64,000 bases of DNA from Diplonema japonicum. Taxonomy: Eukaryota; Euglenozoa; Diplonemea; Diplonemida; Diplonemidae. Positions 44,247-53,480 of this stretch are shown here, piece by piece. Both the position numbers and the translations under genes were made by a program. The stretch is taken from positions 1-64,000 of the forward strand of contig OZ025654.1 in the NCBI GenBank assembly GCA_964019335.1, written 5' to 3'. Within the stretch, counting starts at the first letter, position 1; every line of letters starts with the position of its first letter. Under the pieces are notes generated by a model. That model was not told the DNA's origin, did no database searches, and was given only the letters and a program-made list of their open reading frames with translations.

Positions 44247-46037
44247 CTAAAGAGCGGGGTATCTCCTGTTCGGGGCGGAGTTCTTCCCGTCGTTGGACAG
44301 TGTGAGCACAACAGCAAACCACACAATGTTCATCACGATGAAGATGGTGGGGGTGACGATCCTGTACCTGGACTCAAACCAGTCAAGGCTCTTCATCGTA
44401 ATGCCATAGCAGCAGATCTTTGTAGCACGCACTCCGTACGTCTGCAGGATGCCAAGCTTGCGAATCTCCTCAGCAAACTGAAGATAGGTCAACTCAACGT
44501 CAGATCCCATTTCCTTGTCAGACAGGGTTTGCACAATGGAGTCAGCCAACACCTCAGGGAAGCCCATGTATTCTAGAACCGCGTGCAAGTTCTTAATTGT
44601 GATCTTGTGGTCATCGTCATCATCACAGTCGTCTCTCTCCTTGCAGAGCAGCTCGTAGCATTCCTTCAAGTATGCATGCTGCTCTACCGTCAGCTCCTGG
44701 TGAATATGGACCGCCTTGCCCCCCTCCTCGTCCACTGGTTCGTTGTTCTCCTTCCTCAGCTTCCCCAAATGGTGGTCCATCCTCAGCTTCCTCAGCTTGT
44801 CCCTCGTCTGAAGCTTCACCATCAGGAAGTTAATCACACCGTACTCCACTACGTTCATCACGACATACACCAAACAGAGAATCAGGTACACGTCCATCGC
44901 AGTAACATACCCAACAACAGGGATGTCCGCCTTCAAACCGTTCATCTGGGAGATGAGCACGAGAACAGTCGTGATGCCCATACCCACACGTGCGGGGGAG
45001 GACGCAACATCGATAAAACACGACCCGAGAGACAGAAGACAGATCAGCCACAGCGGGAGGAAAATGTTCAGGAAATACGTGGCGGGTTCCCTCACGAAGG
45101 TGAACTCCCACCTCACTCCGGAGTAGACGACCCCACGATAGGTCTTGTTACCCTGCACGGCTATCGGGTTGTCAAGGGTGTACGCGTTGAGGGTATTGAC
45201 GGAACAAGAGGAGCACGCCGAGGGGTTACTGTCGAGAGAAATGGCCTCGTAGGAAGTCCTGTTGACGACAAAGCGGAGCTCAGAGTCGGGGTACGAATAG
45301 CTCTCAATGTCTGTGATGCACTCCTGGTAGTCGAAGGGGTAGTACAGCATGTTCATGTCGCAGAAGGACGTGATCTGCAGCAGCCTTGACCACACAATGT
45401 TCCCGTCGTACTGCACAGTGAACGACTCGTCGGAGTCAGGGTTCTCGATTTCGGTAGCTGTTGAGAAGAACGCGTCAGAAGTCCACATGAACACCTCTGC
45501 CTTGGCAGTGGATGTGATGGTGAGGTTGAGGTGCTTCTGCCCACCGAAGTCATCAATGTTCCATGCGAGACGCTCATCTGTCCACTCCTGTCTGAAGTAC
45601 ACGGAGTAAGCATAGGTCTGTGCCTTAGTGTCGATGCTGTTGAACTTCAGAATGGTGGACGATAGGGTTACCTCCATGTCTCCCTGCTTGGGGGCAATAG
45701 CTTTGTTGTACGGCTTGGCACGCTTCACGCGGAAGATTCTTCCCGCATTCGGTCCACATGCCGGCAGAGACGGCGTGAAGGAGATTGTGCACACACCGTC
45801 GGTGACCATGAAGTAGCCGGCCTTCCTTGTCTTCGCCTCGTCCAGGCACTCTATCAGAGTGTACCCGTCATCGTCAGTTAGAATCTCGTGAATTGGCGAG
45901 AAGCACCCTGTCCCGTTGAATGCGACATCCCCCCTCGTGATGAAGCTTGTGATGTCGGACGTGAAGGCCTGGATGGACACAGCACAGGTATGCGCAGCCA
46001 GGCAGGACACAATGAATATCAGTTTAAAACTGCCCAT
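44247..46037 (-). CDS. Cys-loop receptor, anion-channel type (copy 1)
   Basis: 596 residues: signal peptide (about 1-22); a ~95-residue N-terminal extension with four Cys; ligand-binding domain (about 120-320) with YFRQEWTDERL, the loop-A-like MWTSDAFF (Trp185) and a true Cys-loop C226-C240 enclosing 13 residues with YPFD; M1 about 322-343; M2 from Pro348-Ala349-Arg350 through VGMGITTVLVL; M3 about 377-402; M4 about 561-583. The PAR entrance and TTVL gate match animal glycine, GABA and glutamate-gated chloride channels, so anion selectivity is predicted. The M3-M4 loop (450-530) carries an EF-hand-like pair; one loop has Asp at positions 1, 3 and 5 (472-476) but lacks the Gly and the final Glu. 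The ligand is unknown. A-rich leader before the ATG. Confidence 0.92.
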   Translation of the reverse strand: MGSFKLIFIVSCLAAHTCAVSIQAFTSDITSFITRGDVAFNGTGCFSPIHEILTDDDGYTLIECLDEAKTRKAGYFMVTDGVCTISFTPSLPACGPNAGRIFRVKRAKPYNKAIAPKQGDMEVTLSSTILKFNSIDTKAQTYAYSVYFRQEWTDERLAWNIDDFGGQKHLNLTITSTAKAEVFMWTSDAFFSTATEIENPDSDESFTVQYDGNIVWSRLLQITSFCDMNMLYYPFDYQECITDIESYSYPDSELRFVVNRTSYEAISLDSNPSACSSCSVNTLNAYTLDNPIAVQGNKTYRGVVYSGVRWEFTFVREPATYFLNIFLPLWLICLLSLGSCFIDVASSPARVGMGITTVLVLISQMNGLKADIPVVGYVTAMDVYLILCLVYVVMNVVEYGVINFLMVKLQTRDKLRKLRMDHHLGKLRKENNEPVDEEGGKAVHIHQELTVEQHAYLKECYELLCKERDDCDDDDDHKITIKNLHAVLEYMGFPEVLADSIVQTLSDKEMGSDVELTYLQFAEEIRKLGILQTYGVRATKICCYGITMKSLDWFESRYRIVTPTIFIVMNIVWFAVVLTLSNDGKNSAPNRRYPAL

Positions 46038-46130
46038 TTCTTTTTTTCTCTTTTTTATTCGTCTTATTGGGGTGCATTACTATGAACAGAAAGAAAAGAA
46101 AAGAACAAAGAAAGGGAAGGAATAGCTATT

Positions 46131-46283
46131 CTTGTTGCCAACAACGGTAATGACTTTTTCTGCCTTTACCCTCGGGCTCCAGTAAAAAAGAATGCGGACG
46201 GTGAAAGGTATAGTTCATTCCTTGGAGGCAGGTGAGTGGTACAATTTCACGACTCTCTGAAATTACTTCACCACGAGGGACCT
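46131..46283. repeat. Imperfect duplication, copy A
   Basis: About 150 bp resembling 46435-46597; both end in CTCTGAAATTACTTCACCACG followed by AGG. Copy A is more degenerate, with its internal foldback partly lost. Hairpin repeat copy 4 lies between the two copies. Confidence 0.6.
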
Positions 46284-46387
46284 GACCTTGTCGGTAGCGT
46301 TCAACATGCTGAAGTAGGTTCACAGTGAAACAGTGAAGAGGCTCCGAAGGGCTCTCAAAGTCCAGTGCCAAAAAAAAAAAAAAACTC

Positions 46388-46424
46388 GATAAAATTTCAG
46401 TGTGCATGGAGGTGCTCACTGTGA
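46388..46424 (-). repeat. Hairpin repeat, copy 4
   Basis: Plus core GATAAAATTT, arm CAGTGTGC (46398-46405), 8-nt loop, arm GCTCACTG (46414-46421). Both arms differ from copy 1 (G to A and C to T) so the base pair is kept: a compensatory change supporting a structured RNA or element end. A 15-A run precedes it on plus. Confidence 0.8.
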
Positions 46425-46434
46425 AAAAATAGCT

Positions 46435-46597
46435 ATTTACTGCCAACAAGTAATGACTTTACCGTTACCTCGAGGTTCCGCATTTTACCGTCGAGGGCCC
46501 GCAGGGCGGAACCGAGAGGTCGGTAAAGCATTACTTGGCGGCAGGTAAGTGGTTTTATTTCACGACACTCTGAAATTACTTCACCACGAGGGGCACA
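46435..46597. repeat. Imperfect duplication, copy B, containing a foldback
   Basis: Includes an inverted repeat with arms near 46436-46481 and 46506-46552. CAAGTAATG...CTTTACCG...GGTTCCGC on the left pairs with GCGGAACC...CGGTAAAG...CATTACTTG on the right, with a few bulges. The shape is that of a small foldback or MITE-like element. No coding function seen. Confidence 0.6.
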
Positions 46598-46866
46598 ACG
46601 GGGTGACAAGGGGTACAACAAGAGAGGGGTTACAAAGGTTACAATACAAGTTGTTTTCCCTCCTTTTGTTGACTAAGAGCTGCCGCTGTCGCTGGCATTG
46701 CCACTGTCACCATCTCTTCCCATACCTGGCGCGGCCGCTGGCTCCTTTTTTTCTGCTGCTTCGGTATTTTGAAGTCTTTTGGAGCTTTGGGTAAGCTGAC
46801 TAAGTTACCCTTACCCACAGAAGAGTTACCCACATAAACTGGGAACAAGGCCTAGCCAAAAGTGGG

Positions 46867-47008
46867 CAAATCGGGAGGAAAAAGTAGTCCAACTTGGAAC
46901 TGAGCCGAGGCAAAAGTTGGCCAATTGAGCTGAACCTGGGGGGAAATTAGCAAACTGAGAGGAAAAAGTACTCCAAACTTGGAAACCGAACCGAGGCAAA
47001 AATTGGCC
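46867..47008. repeat. Two-copy tandem repeat
   Basis: 46867-46922 and 46951-47008 share the pattern CAAA-GAGGAAAAAGTA-TCCAA-CTTGGAA-GCCGAGGCAAAA-TTGGCC with scattered substitutions. No coding function seen. Confidence 0.65.
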
Positions 47009-47039
47009 TACCGAGGCATATTATTTACCGGAAACCCCT

Positions 47040-47126
47040 ATTACTTCACGGAAAACAGGCCATTATTTCACCGTGAAGTAATGAGATTTAGCGTGAAGTA
47101 ATGGGCCCCCCAGTGCGTGAAGTAAT
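47040..47126. repeat. Cluster of GTGAAGTAAT palindromic motifs
   Basis: ATTACTTCACGG at 47040-47051, a near-perfect 23-bp palindrome at 47061-47083, and two further CGTGAAGTAAT copies (from 47092 and 47116). The same core ends the duplications at 46.1 and 46.4 kb. Confidence 0.6.
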
Positions 47127-47708
47127 TTCTGAAGAGTGAAATAAAAAAAAAAGAAAAAGAAAAAAAGAAGAGGAAGTTGTAAAATTGAATTTTGTCTTTC
47201 AATCAACACATTCATCAAGTAAATAAAAAAGGACAGAATCCAATTTTCTTCAAAAAAAAAGAAGAAGAAATTACAAAGGGGAGGGGGAGGAGGGGATGAG
47301 TACTTGTGTTCAGTTTCTTCTCTTTCTTTTGAAAATGATACAAACAAGAAAACAGTAAAACAAAACAAAAAAAAACTCTTAGGAATACCTTTATGAGAAG
47401 TTATAAACCTTTTATTTCTTTTCCTCTCCTCCCTTATTCAGTTCTTCACACATGGCATAGAGCATAGAGCAGTTTGAGGAGGAAATTCACACTTTTTCTG
47501 AATGCCGACCTCACCACGAGTTACCGTTACCAGAAAGGATAAGAATACATGAGTTTAAAAGGAGGTCTTGTGCGACGCCCTTCTGTTCTCATCACTACTT
47601 GCATCTAGCCCCCTTCTGCAGCGGTTTCTCCTCCCCTCCAGCTCGCTGGACCAACTAAAAAAAAAGGGAACTTCTTCATCTACAAAAAACTCTTTTTTTT
47701 TTTTTTTT

Positions 47709-47771
47709 GATAAATTTCGGTGTGCAGGCGCTCCCTGTTCACTTAGAAATTCACACCGGTGTCTGCGGTGG
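47709..47771 (-). repeat. Hairpin repeat, copy 5, with retroelement-derived flank and poly-A
   Basis: Starts like copy 1 (GATAAATTTCGGTGTGC), then continues through AGAAATTCACAC and CTGCGGTGG, sequence also found at 2946-3002 around the end of the reverse transcriptase ORF. On the minus strand a run of about 17 A follows the hairpin. It looks like a heavily 5'-truncated, internally deleted retrocopy of the element's 3' end. Confidence 0.7.
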
Positions 47772-48158
47772 TTAAAAAAAAAAAAAGAAAAAGAAAAAGA
47801 AAATAGAAGAAGCCCGTATGTTTTACGTCTGGAGAAGCGTGGAAGCATTAGCAACGGCCCCCTTCCAAACAACAAAAAAAGTACAGAACCGAGTTTTATA
47901 TTCGTTTACAAGTGGAGGAAGGTACAGTGGTGTCGAAAATAGAAGGGAGGGGGGTGTGATAGCGCTTGGGCCCAATCTTCAAGGACGCAGAAGTAACCTC
48001 GAAACAAACCTAAGTAGCGTATCCCCTTCCCTCCCTTCTTTTTCACAAAGCAATATGCTCAAATTTAAAACTAAAGTGCCAGTAATGAGAAAAAGGCACT
48101 CTTCTTCATTCTTTCTTTTCTTTCTTTCTTCTTTTTTTTTTTTCTTTTTTAGGTAGTA

Positions 48159-48360
48159 TCCGTACCGCATGCAATGCAGAGGATCAAAAAAAAGGTTTTT
48201 TTATCGCAAAAGAGAGATGATGATGCCACTTTTCGCAACGCCTTTCTTGACAGAAAGTAAATACAATGCATCACCCTAAGAACATATTTCTTCTTTTCTC
48301 TATTTCTTTTTTCTTTTAAATAACGAATGCTATTCCGTACCACGTGTGATGCAGGGGATT
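48159..48360. repeat. Short direct repeat pair
   Basis: 48159-48185 and 48334-48360 share TCCGTACC-C-TG-ATGCAG-GGAT with four differences. Both follow pyrimidine tracts on plus. Function unknown. Confidence 0.5.
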
Positions 48361-49161
48361 CATTATTCTTTCTCTTCTTTTCTTTTTTTCTTCTAAATAA
48401 AAAAAAGGGAGAGGGGGGGGGGGGGATTTATCGTTTTCTTTTTGCAGCATTGCACTGGTGGCCAGCAACGCAGAGCTTAAGAAGTATTTTGCATTTTGCT
48501 CTTATAAACTGGCAAAACGGCACTTTTTGAAGCTAGACTTTTGTGCTCAGTCATTTTGCTACTAGCACACCACGGTGTTTCCCAAACGCTATCCGAAGGA
48601 TTTCAAAAATCGTTTGGTGCACTTGCATTTTATAGCTTTAAAACGGATAAGAAAACGAAAAAACGGTCCTTTGTAAAGTGGCGTGTGCTCTATGCGACTT
48701 AGAGGGTCGCATTTGATTTCTCAAAAAAGAAAACACACTTATTTGGGGGTACAAGAAAAAAGAAATAGGGGTTACATGCTGCCATATTTCTTTTCTTCTC
48801 GTAAATTTCAAAAAAAAAAGATGTCTTTGAAGGGAACCTGCAGTATGTGACAGGATCGCCTAACGACAATCAACTCATCTAGTGTTTGATCCCTTCTGTC
48901 GTGGTAGTGTAGTACAGGCACGGTCGATACCAATAAAGTACAGAAACTGTAGCTTTAGAATCGTTGGTAAAAAAAAAAAACGAGGTTTTTATATTTCTTT
49001 TTTTGAACAAAAATGGTGACAGGGTTTGAAACATTCTTAGGGGGGAGCACTACTTGTTCTTCCCCCCCTTTTTTTTCTTTGCTTTCTTTTCCTTTTATTA
49101 ATCTCCTGACTATCTACTGGGGTTTAAAAATGGTAACGTTGAGTAGAACCCGAGGGGGCTC

Positions 49162-49183
49162 GGGGGGGGGGGGGGGGGGGGGG
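49162..49183. repeat. Homopolymer G22
   Basis: 22 consecutive G on plus (C on the sense strand), 12 bp beyond the stop codon of Cys-loop receptor gene 2. Run length should be treated as approximate because such tracts are error-prone. Confidence 0.85.
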
Positions 49184-49194
49184 TTCGCACGTAT

Positions 49195-51066
49195 CTATTG
49201 ATCAGTCTTTCCATCATTTGCAAGCGCAAGGACGATGATGAACCAAATAATGTTCATCAAGAAGAAGACTAACGGGGTGGCCACCCTGTACTTGGACTCA
49301 AACCAGTGCAAACTGCTCATGGTCACCCCACGGCCGCAGACGGTGATGGCACGCACCCCGTACTTCTGCAGGATCCCCATCTTCTGAATGAACTGCGAGA
49401 ACCTCTCGTAGCTCAAGGCCTGGTCCTCCTTCTCCTTGTTCGCAACGTACCTCACGAGAGGCATCACATGCTCGTCAGGGACACCCATGTAGAGAAGCAC
49501 AGGCTGGAGAGTGTGACTTGTGATCTTTTCGTGTTTCGTGTTGAAGGTCATGAAGCACTCCTTCAAGTAAGCGTCTTCTTCTACACTGAGGCTAGGTGGG
49601 AACGCACCTTTGGGTGTAGCTGCAGTGTCCCCACCAGCCTCCTCGTCCACCGGCTCTGTTGAGTTGACAGATGTGGAGTTGCCTCCTGTCGTTTCGTTGT
49701 CCCGCTTCATACTGAAGGACATCTCCTTCTTCTGCTTCAGCTCGTCGCTCTCCTTCTCGATGTACTCCCTCTTCAGCTTCCTCAGCTTGTCCCTCGTCTG
49801 AAGCTTCACCATCAGGAAGTTAATCACACCGTACTCTGCTACGTTTATCACGACATACACCAAACAGAGAATGAAATACACGTCCATCGCAGTGATGTAG
49901 CTCACAACAGGGATGTCCGCCTTCAAACCGTTCATCTGGGAGATGAGCACGAGAACAGTCGTGATGCCCATACCCACACGTGCGGGGGAGGACGCAACAT
50001 CGATGTAACACGATCCGAGAGACAGAAGACAGATCAGCCACAGCGGGAGGAAAATGTTCAGGAAATACGTGGCGGGTTCCCTCACGAAGGTGAAGACCCA
50101 CCTCACTCCGGAGAAGGTGACCCCACGATAGGTCTTGTTGCTAAGCTTACCACGCGGAAGCTCCAACTTGTAAGAGTTGAGGGTGTTGATGTTGCACCTC
50201 GAGCAGGCGGTGGGGTTCTCGTCAAACTCGATCGCAGGCGTCTCAGAACGGTCGCTGGTGATGTTGAACAGCAGGATAGAGGCGTCGTACGCGTAGCTCT
50301 CAATGTCTGTGATGCACTCCTGGTAGTCGAAGGGGTAGTACAGCATGTTCATGTCGCAGAAGGACGTGATCTGCAGCAGCCTTGACCACAGGATGTACCC
50401 GTCAGACTGCACAGTGAACGACTCGTCGGAGTCAGGGTTCACGATGTTGGTAGCTGTTGAGAAGAACCCATCTGAGGTCCACAAGAACGGTGTTGCAGTG
50501 GTGGTCGGTGTCATAGAGATGTTGAGGTGTGTCTGCCCACCAAAGTCTTCAGGTTCCCACGCAACCCTAGGGTCAATCCACTCCTGTCTGAAGTACATGG
50601 AGTAAGCATAGGTCTGCGCCTTCGTGTCGATGCTGTTGAACTTGATGATCGTTGCAGAGAGCGAAACCTGCACCGCTTCATCAGCAAAACGCGAAGGTGG
50701 TGGCACTGCCTTCCTATACGGCTCAGCGCGCTTGACACGGAAGACCCTGCCTTCAGAAGCGCAGGTGGCGTTGCTCCATGAAGCCGACGCCAAGCACACA
50801 TCCCCGTCCACTATGAAGTACTTGCCATTGGTGTCCACCGCTTCCCCGTAGCACTGCATCAAGGTGTAGCTTTTTTCTGTGTTGAACTCCGTCACCGGAT
50901 CGGCAAGGCACCCTTTGCTGACGAACTCTGTCGTGCCCTCTGTGATGAAGGCGATGATGTCAGGTGAATAGCTCCCCACACTGCTGTACCCTTGGCACAC
51001 ACATGGCGAAAACAGAACCCACCACACCAGTAGCGCACGTGACGAAAAAAATCGAGCCGTCTTCAT
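49195..51066 (-). CDS. Cys-loop receptor, anion-channel type (copy 2)
   Basis: 623 residues, tandem paralog of copy 1. Signal peptide (about 1-25), Cys-containing N-terminal extension, ligand-binding domain with YFRQEW and WTSDGFF, Cys-loop near 237-251, PAR at the M2 entrance near 358-360, four TM helices. An extra CxxC pair (SRCNINTLNSYKL region) sits before M1, as in the other copies. The M3-M4 loop is longer, with a Lys/Glu-rich KREYIEKESDELKQKK stretch, then an EF-hand-like segment (about 490-565) whose first loop, FNTKHEKIT, is one residue short, so canonical calcium binding is doubtful. M1-M3 and the Cys-loop region are nearly identical to copy 1 in nucleotides, the rest much less so. 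Confidence 0.92.
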   Translation of the reverse strand: MKTARFFSSRALLVWWVLFSPCVCQGYSSVGSYSPDIIAFITEGTTEFVSKGCLADPVTEFNTEKSYTLMQCYGEAVDTNGKYFIVDGDVCLASASWSNATCASEGRVFRVKRAEPYRKAVPPPSRFADEAVQVSLSATIIKFNSIDTKAQTYAYSMYFRQEWIDPRVAWEPEDFGGQTHLNISMTPTTTATPFLWTSDGFFSTATNIVNPDSDESFTVQSDGYILWSRLLQITSFCDMNMLYYPFDYQECITDIESYAYDASILLFNITSDRSETPAIEFDENPTACSRCNINTLNSYKLELPRGKLSNKTYRGVTFSGVRWVFTFVREPATYFLNIFLPLWLICLLSLGSCYIDVASSPARVGMGITTVLVLISQMNGLKADIPVVSYITAMDVYFILCLVYVVINVAEYGVINFLMVKLQTRDKLRKLKREYIEKESDELKQKKEMSFSMKRDNETTGGNSTSVNSTEPVDEEAGGDTAATPKGAFPPSLSVEEDAYLKECFMTFNTKHEKITSHTLQPVLLYMGVPDEHVMPLVRYVANKEKEDQALSYERFSQFIQKMGILQKYGVRAITVCGRGVTMSSLHWFESKYRVATPLVFFLMNIIWFIIVLALANDGKTDQ

Positions 51067-51149
51067 GTTTTTTCTTGTTTTTTTTTCTTTGTTGCAACTG
51101 GATATTTAAAAAAGAAAAAAAAAGAAAAAAACTATCAACATAACCATGA

Positions 51150-51170
51150 GGGGGGGGGGGGGGGGGGGGA
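51150..51170. repeat. Homopolymer G21
   Basis: 21 G on plus, so a C tract on the sense strand about 85 nt before the ATG of Cys-loop receptor gene 2. It could serve as a pyrimidine tract for splicing, or be a simple unstable repeat. Confidence 0.8.
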
Positions 51171-52240
51171 AGGAAAACCGCACCTGCGAAACAAAAAAAA
51201 GACTTCTTGGAGTTGCTTTTGGTGTACTTGGCCTTTTGTCTGCTTCTGATGATGTCCACTTCTTGGGTGATCCGCTGTGTGGCGCGGTCCCACTCAAGTC
51301 GCCTGGACCAGAAGCGTATTCTCAGTGGCTTCAGCACGAGTGGTACGTTCTTTTTCTTTTTGACGAAAGTCATTGGAAAATGTATAAAAATAAAGGGAGG
51401 AAACAATTTTGAGCAGTAGTACAGTAGTAGGCAAGAAGGGGTATTCAAGTCCGTACCCATGTGAGTGGGTTCATGGTAGGAACACTGCCTCCTCCTAGTC
51501 ACTGGTTTAGAGCTTTTTCTTTAACGAAAGTCCTTTTCGTTTTACAATAATTAATTGGAAAATGTACAAAACAAAAACATATCACTGTGTATATCACCAA
51601 CGATGCAAGGGGAGAACACAAGGGGGGGGGGGGTTCTTTTTTCTCTTTCGTGGTTTTGTTTTTGTTCGGTGCTTCTAAGAATACAAAAACAGAGGGAGGC
51701 GAATAGAAAGATAGAAGTTGGAAAGCAAATGCTAGCTAACTTATGAGAAGCGGCAAAGGGGTGTAAAAAAAAAAAAAGAGTTGTTTGTTGTTTGTGTAAA
51801 GTCGAGTTTTAGAAGGTTAAAGTCAATGCACCGCATCGACTTTTTTTTAATGCAAATAACAATTCATTTCGAAATGAACCACGTCTCATAGAAAGGTTCT
51901 TGCATATGATTGAGCTGTGGAGATCTTAAGAATGGTTTAATGATGTTGGCTGTAGGTATGGGCCGTTGTTGTTAATTTCTAAATTGTGTTTCAAATGGAT
52001 CTGCCCCTCTTTTTTGTGCGTTAAAAGAAGAAAAAGAAATTCACTATGATAGGAACGAAGTGGTTAGCAACGGCCCGCAAAAAATACGTATGGAATAGGT
52101 AACAAGGATTATCTCGGGCAAGCTTCAAAAGAAAAGAGAAGCCGTGCATTAGCAGCATCATTTTTCTTTTGTAATTATAAGAAGTAGAAGAAAAAAGCAA
52201 AAATAATTTCAATTTCTTTTACGACCATATGTCCTTGTTG

Positions 52241-52312
52241 TTCGCACGAGCAAAAAAAAAAAAAAAAAAAGATAAAAAGCCTGCGAAGGTTTTCTGCTCG
52301 GCACAAGTTGCA
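52241..52312. repeat. Dispersed A-rich repeat, copy A
   Basis: TTCGCACGAGC, poly-A, then CTGCTCGGCACAAGTTGCA. A second copy lies at 53155-53207. CGAGC and GCTCG can pair across the A tract. Confidence 0.5.
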
Positions 52313-53075
52313 TATAGTTATAAAATCATTTTTTAATAAAATATTTGAAAAAAAGAAAATAATATTTTCTTCTCTTCGCACGGACAAAGAAATCAAAAAT
52401 AGGGAGAAGAAAAACCCTGTTTCTTCATAGTGCTAAAAAAAAAGGGGGGGGGGTAAATCGATTGTCAACTCCTACTTTTCGCCAAACCCCCTGCCCTGCC
52501 CCGAAAGGTCCAATGCCCTATTTTAATGACTAGTTGCTGTAAAAAGTGAAAATGTTTCCAACTGCTTTCTAGACGCCGAAAGAACTCGGGACATTTGTCA
52601 GTCCGGCACTTAAGCACTTTTGCAAACAAAACAAAAAAAGAATAGGAAATCAGGGTTCTCTCCTTTCCCGTCAGAAAGATTTCTTTTTGCCCGGACGCGA
52701 TCTAAAAGAAAATAGCAAGGGAGAAAGAAAAATGGGGCTTTGATTGCAACACTAAGTGGCGTTAAGCGTGCAACGAAGCATGAACTGTCTACTTGATTAC
52801 AGGGAGGGGCACACCGCGGCCGGGCTGTAGCTTCTTCTGCGTTCCGCGTTGATGCGTGCGGTGTGCAACTCAACCATAGACGTGGCGTCCCGGGTAACCA
52901 AGATTCTGCACTCGTGCATTTTGCTGCCTGTTCGTCATCCTGAGCATATGCAATACGTTCTTTACTCGGGCGCTACCGGTGATGACCGACGAGGAGGTCA
53001 ACAGCGAACAACACATCTGATGTACTTCTTATATTTCCATGTTATCCCCACCACCTTTAAAAAAAAAAGAAACTT

Positions 53076-53113
53076 GATAAACTTCGGCGTGCGGGTGGGT
53101 GCCCACCGTGAGA
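53076..53113 (-). repeat. Hairpin repeat, copy 6
   Basis: Plus core GATAAACTT, arm CGGCGTGC (53085-53092), 8-nt loop GGGTGGGT, arm GCCCACCG (53101-53108). The T to C change gives a G-U wobble on the minus-strand RNA. The loop is identical to copy 1. Confidence 0.75.
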
Positions 53114-53154
53114 AAAAAGAAAAAGAAAAAAGAACTCTCTTTTGTGGCTTAATT

Positions 53155-53207
53155 TTCGCACGAGCTAAAAAAAAAAAAAACTGTTTTTTTGCTCGACACA
53201 AATTGCA
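53155..53207. repeat. Dispersed A-rich repeat, copy B
   Basis: TTCGCACGAGC, poly-A, TTGCTCGACACAAATTGCA. Second copy of the sequence at 52241-52312, with a shorter spacer. Confidence 0.5.
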
Positions 53208-53388
53208 CTGTAAGTAATAAACCATTTTCTTTTTTTGTGAAAGAAAAAATAGTTGTAACAAAAAGAAAGAGTGCGGTTAATTGTTGTGTGGTGCACAGCC
53301 GGGTGTTAACCCGTAGAAGGATATGCCCAACGATGCTACCACTACTCCGGACTTTTTTTTGGGAGTTCGAAAACTTTTGTTTTTTGAT

Positions 53389-53480
53389 TACTGTAAAACA
53401 AAAAACTACCGGACGGAAAAATGTCCGGGTTTCTTTAGTGTCCAGTAGTTTTACCGTCCGACATTATTCGTTTTACAGTA
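53389..53480. mobile_element. MITE candidate, Tc1/mariner-like
   Basis: Perfect 11-bp terminal inverted repeats TACTGTAAAAC (53389-53399) and GTTTTACAGTA (53470-53480), which read as a TA target duplication plus CTGTAAAAC ends. A second inverted pair lies inside (53402-53414 with 53440-53452, one mismatch). There is no coding capacity in 92 bp. TA duplication and CTGT-type termini are typical of Tc1/mariner-derived MITEs. Confidence 0.6.

Larger units (their letters stand above)
46038..49194. other. Long intergenic region without genes
   Basis: 3.2 kb between Cys-loop receptor genes 1 and 2. It is a patchwork of short repeats (listed separately), poly-A/T and poly-G tracts, and unmatched sequence at 48.5-49.0 kb. 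No frame on either strand looks coding; most frames are translated homopolymers. Confidence 0.6.

Noticed and set aside
52849-53217. Plus-strand ORF of 122 codons
   Set aside because: Runs into poly-A-coded Lys, has no recognisable domain and opposes the orientation of all genes.
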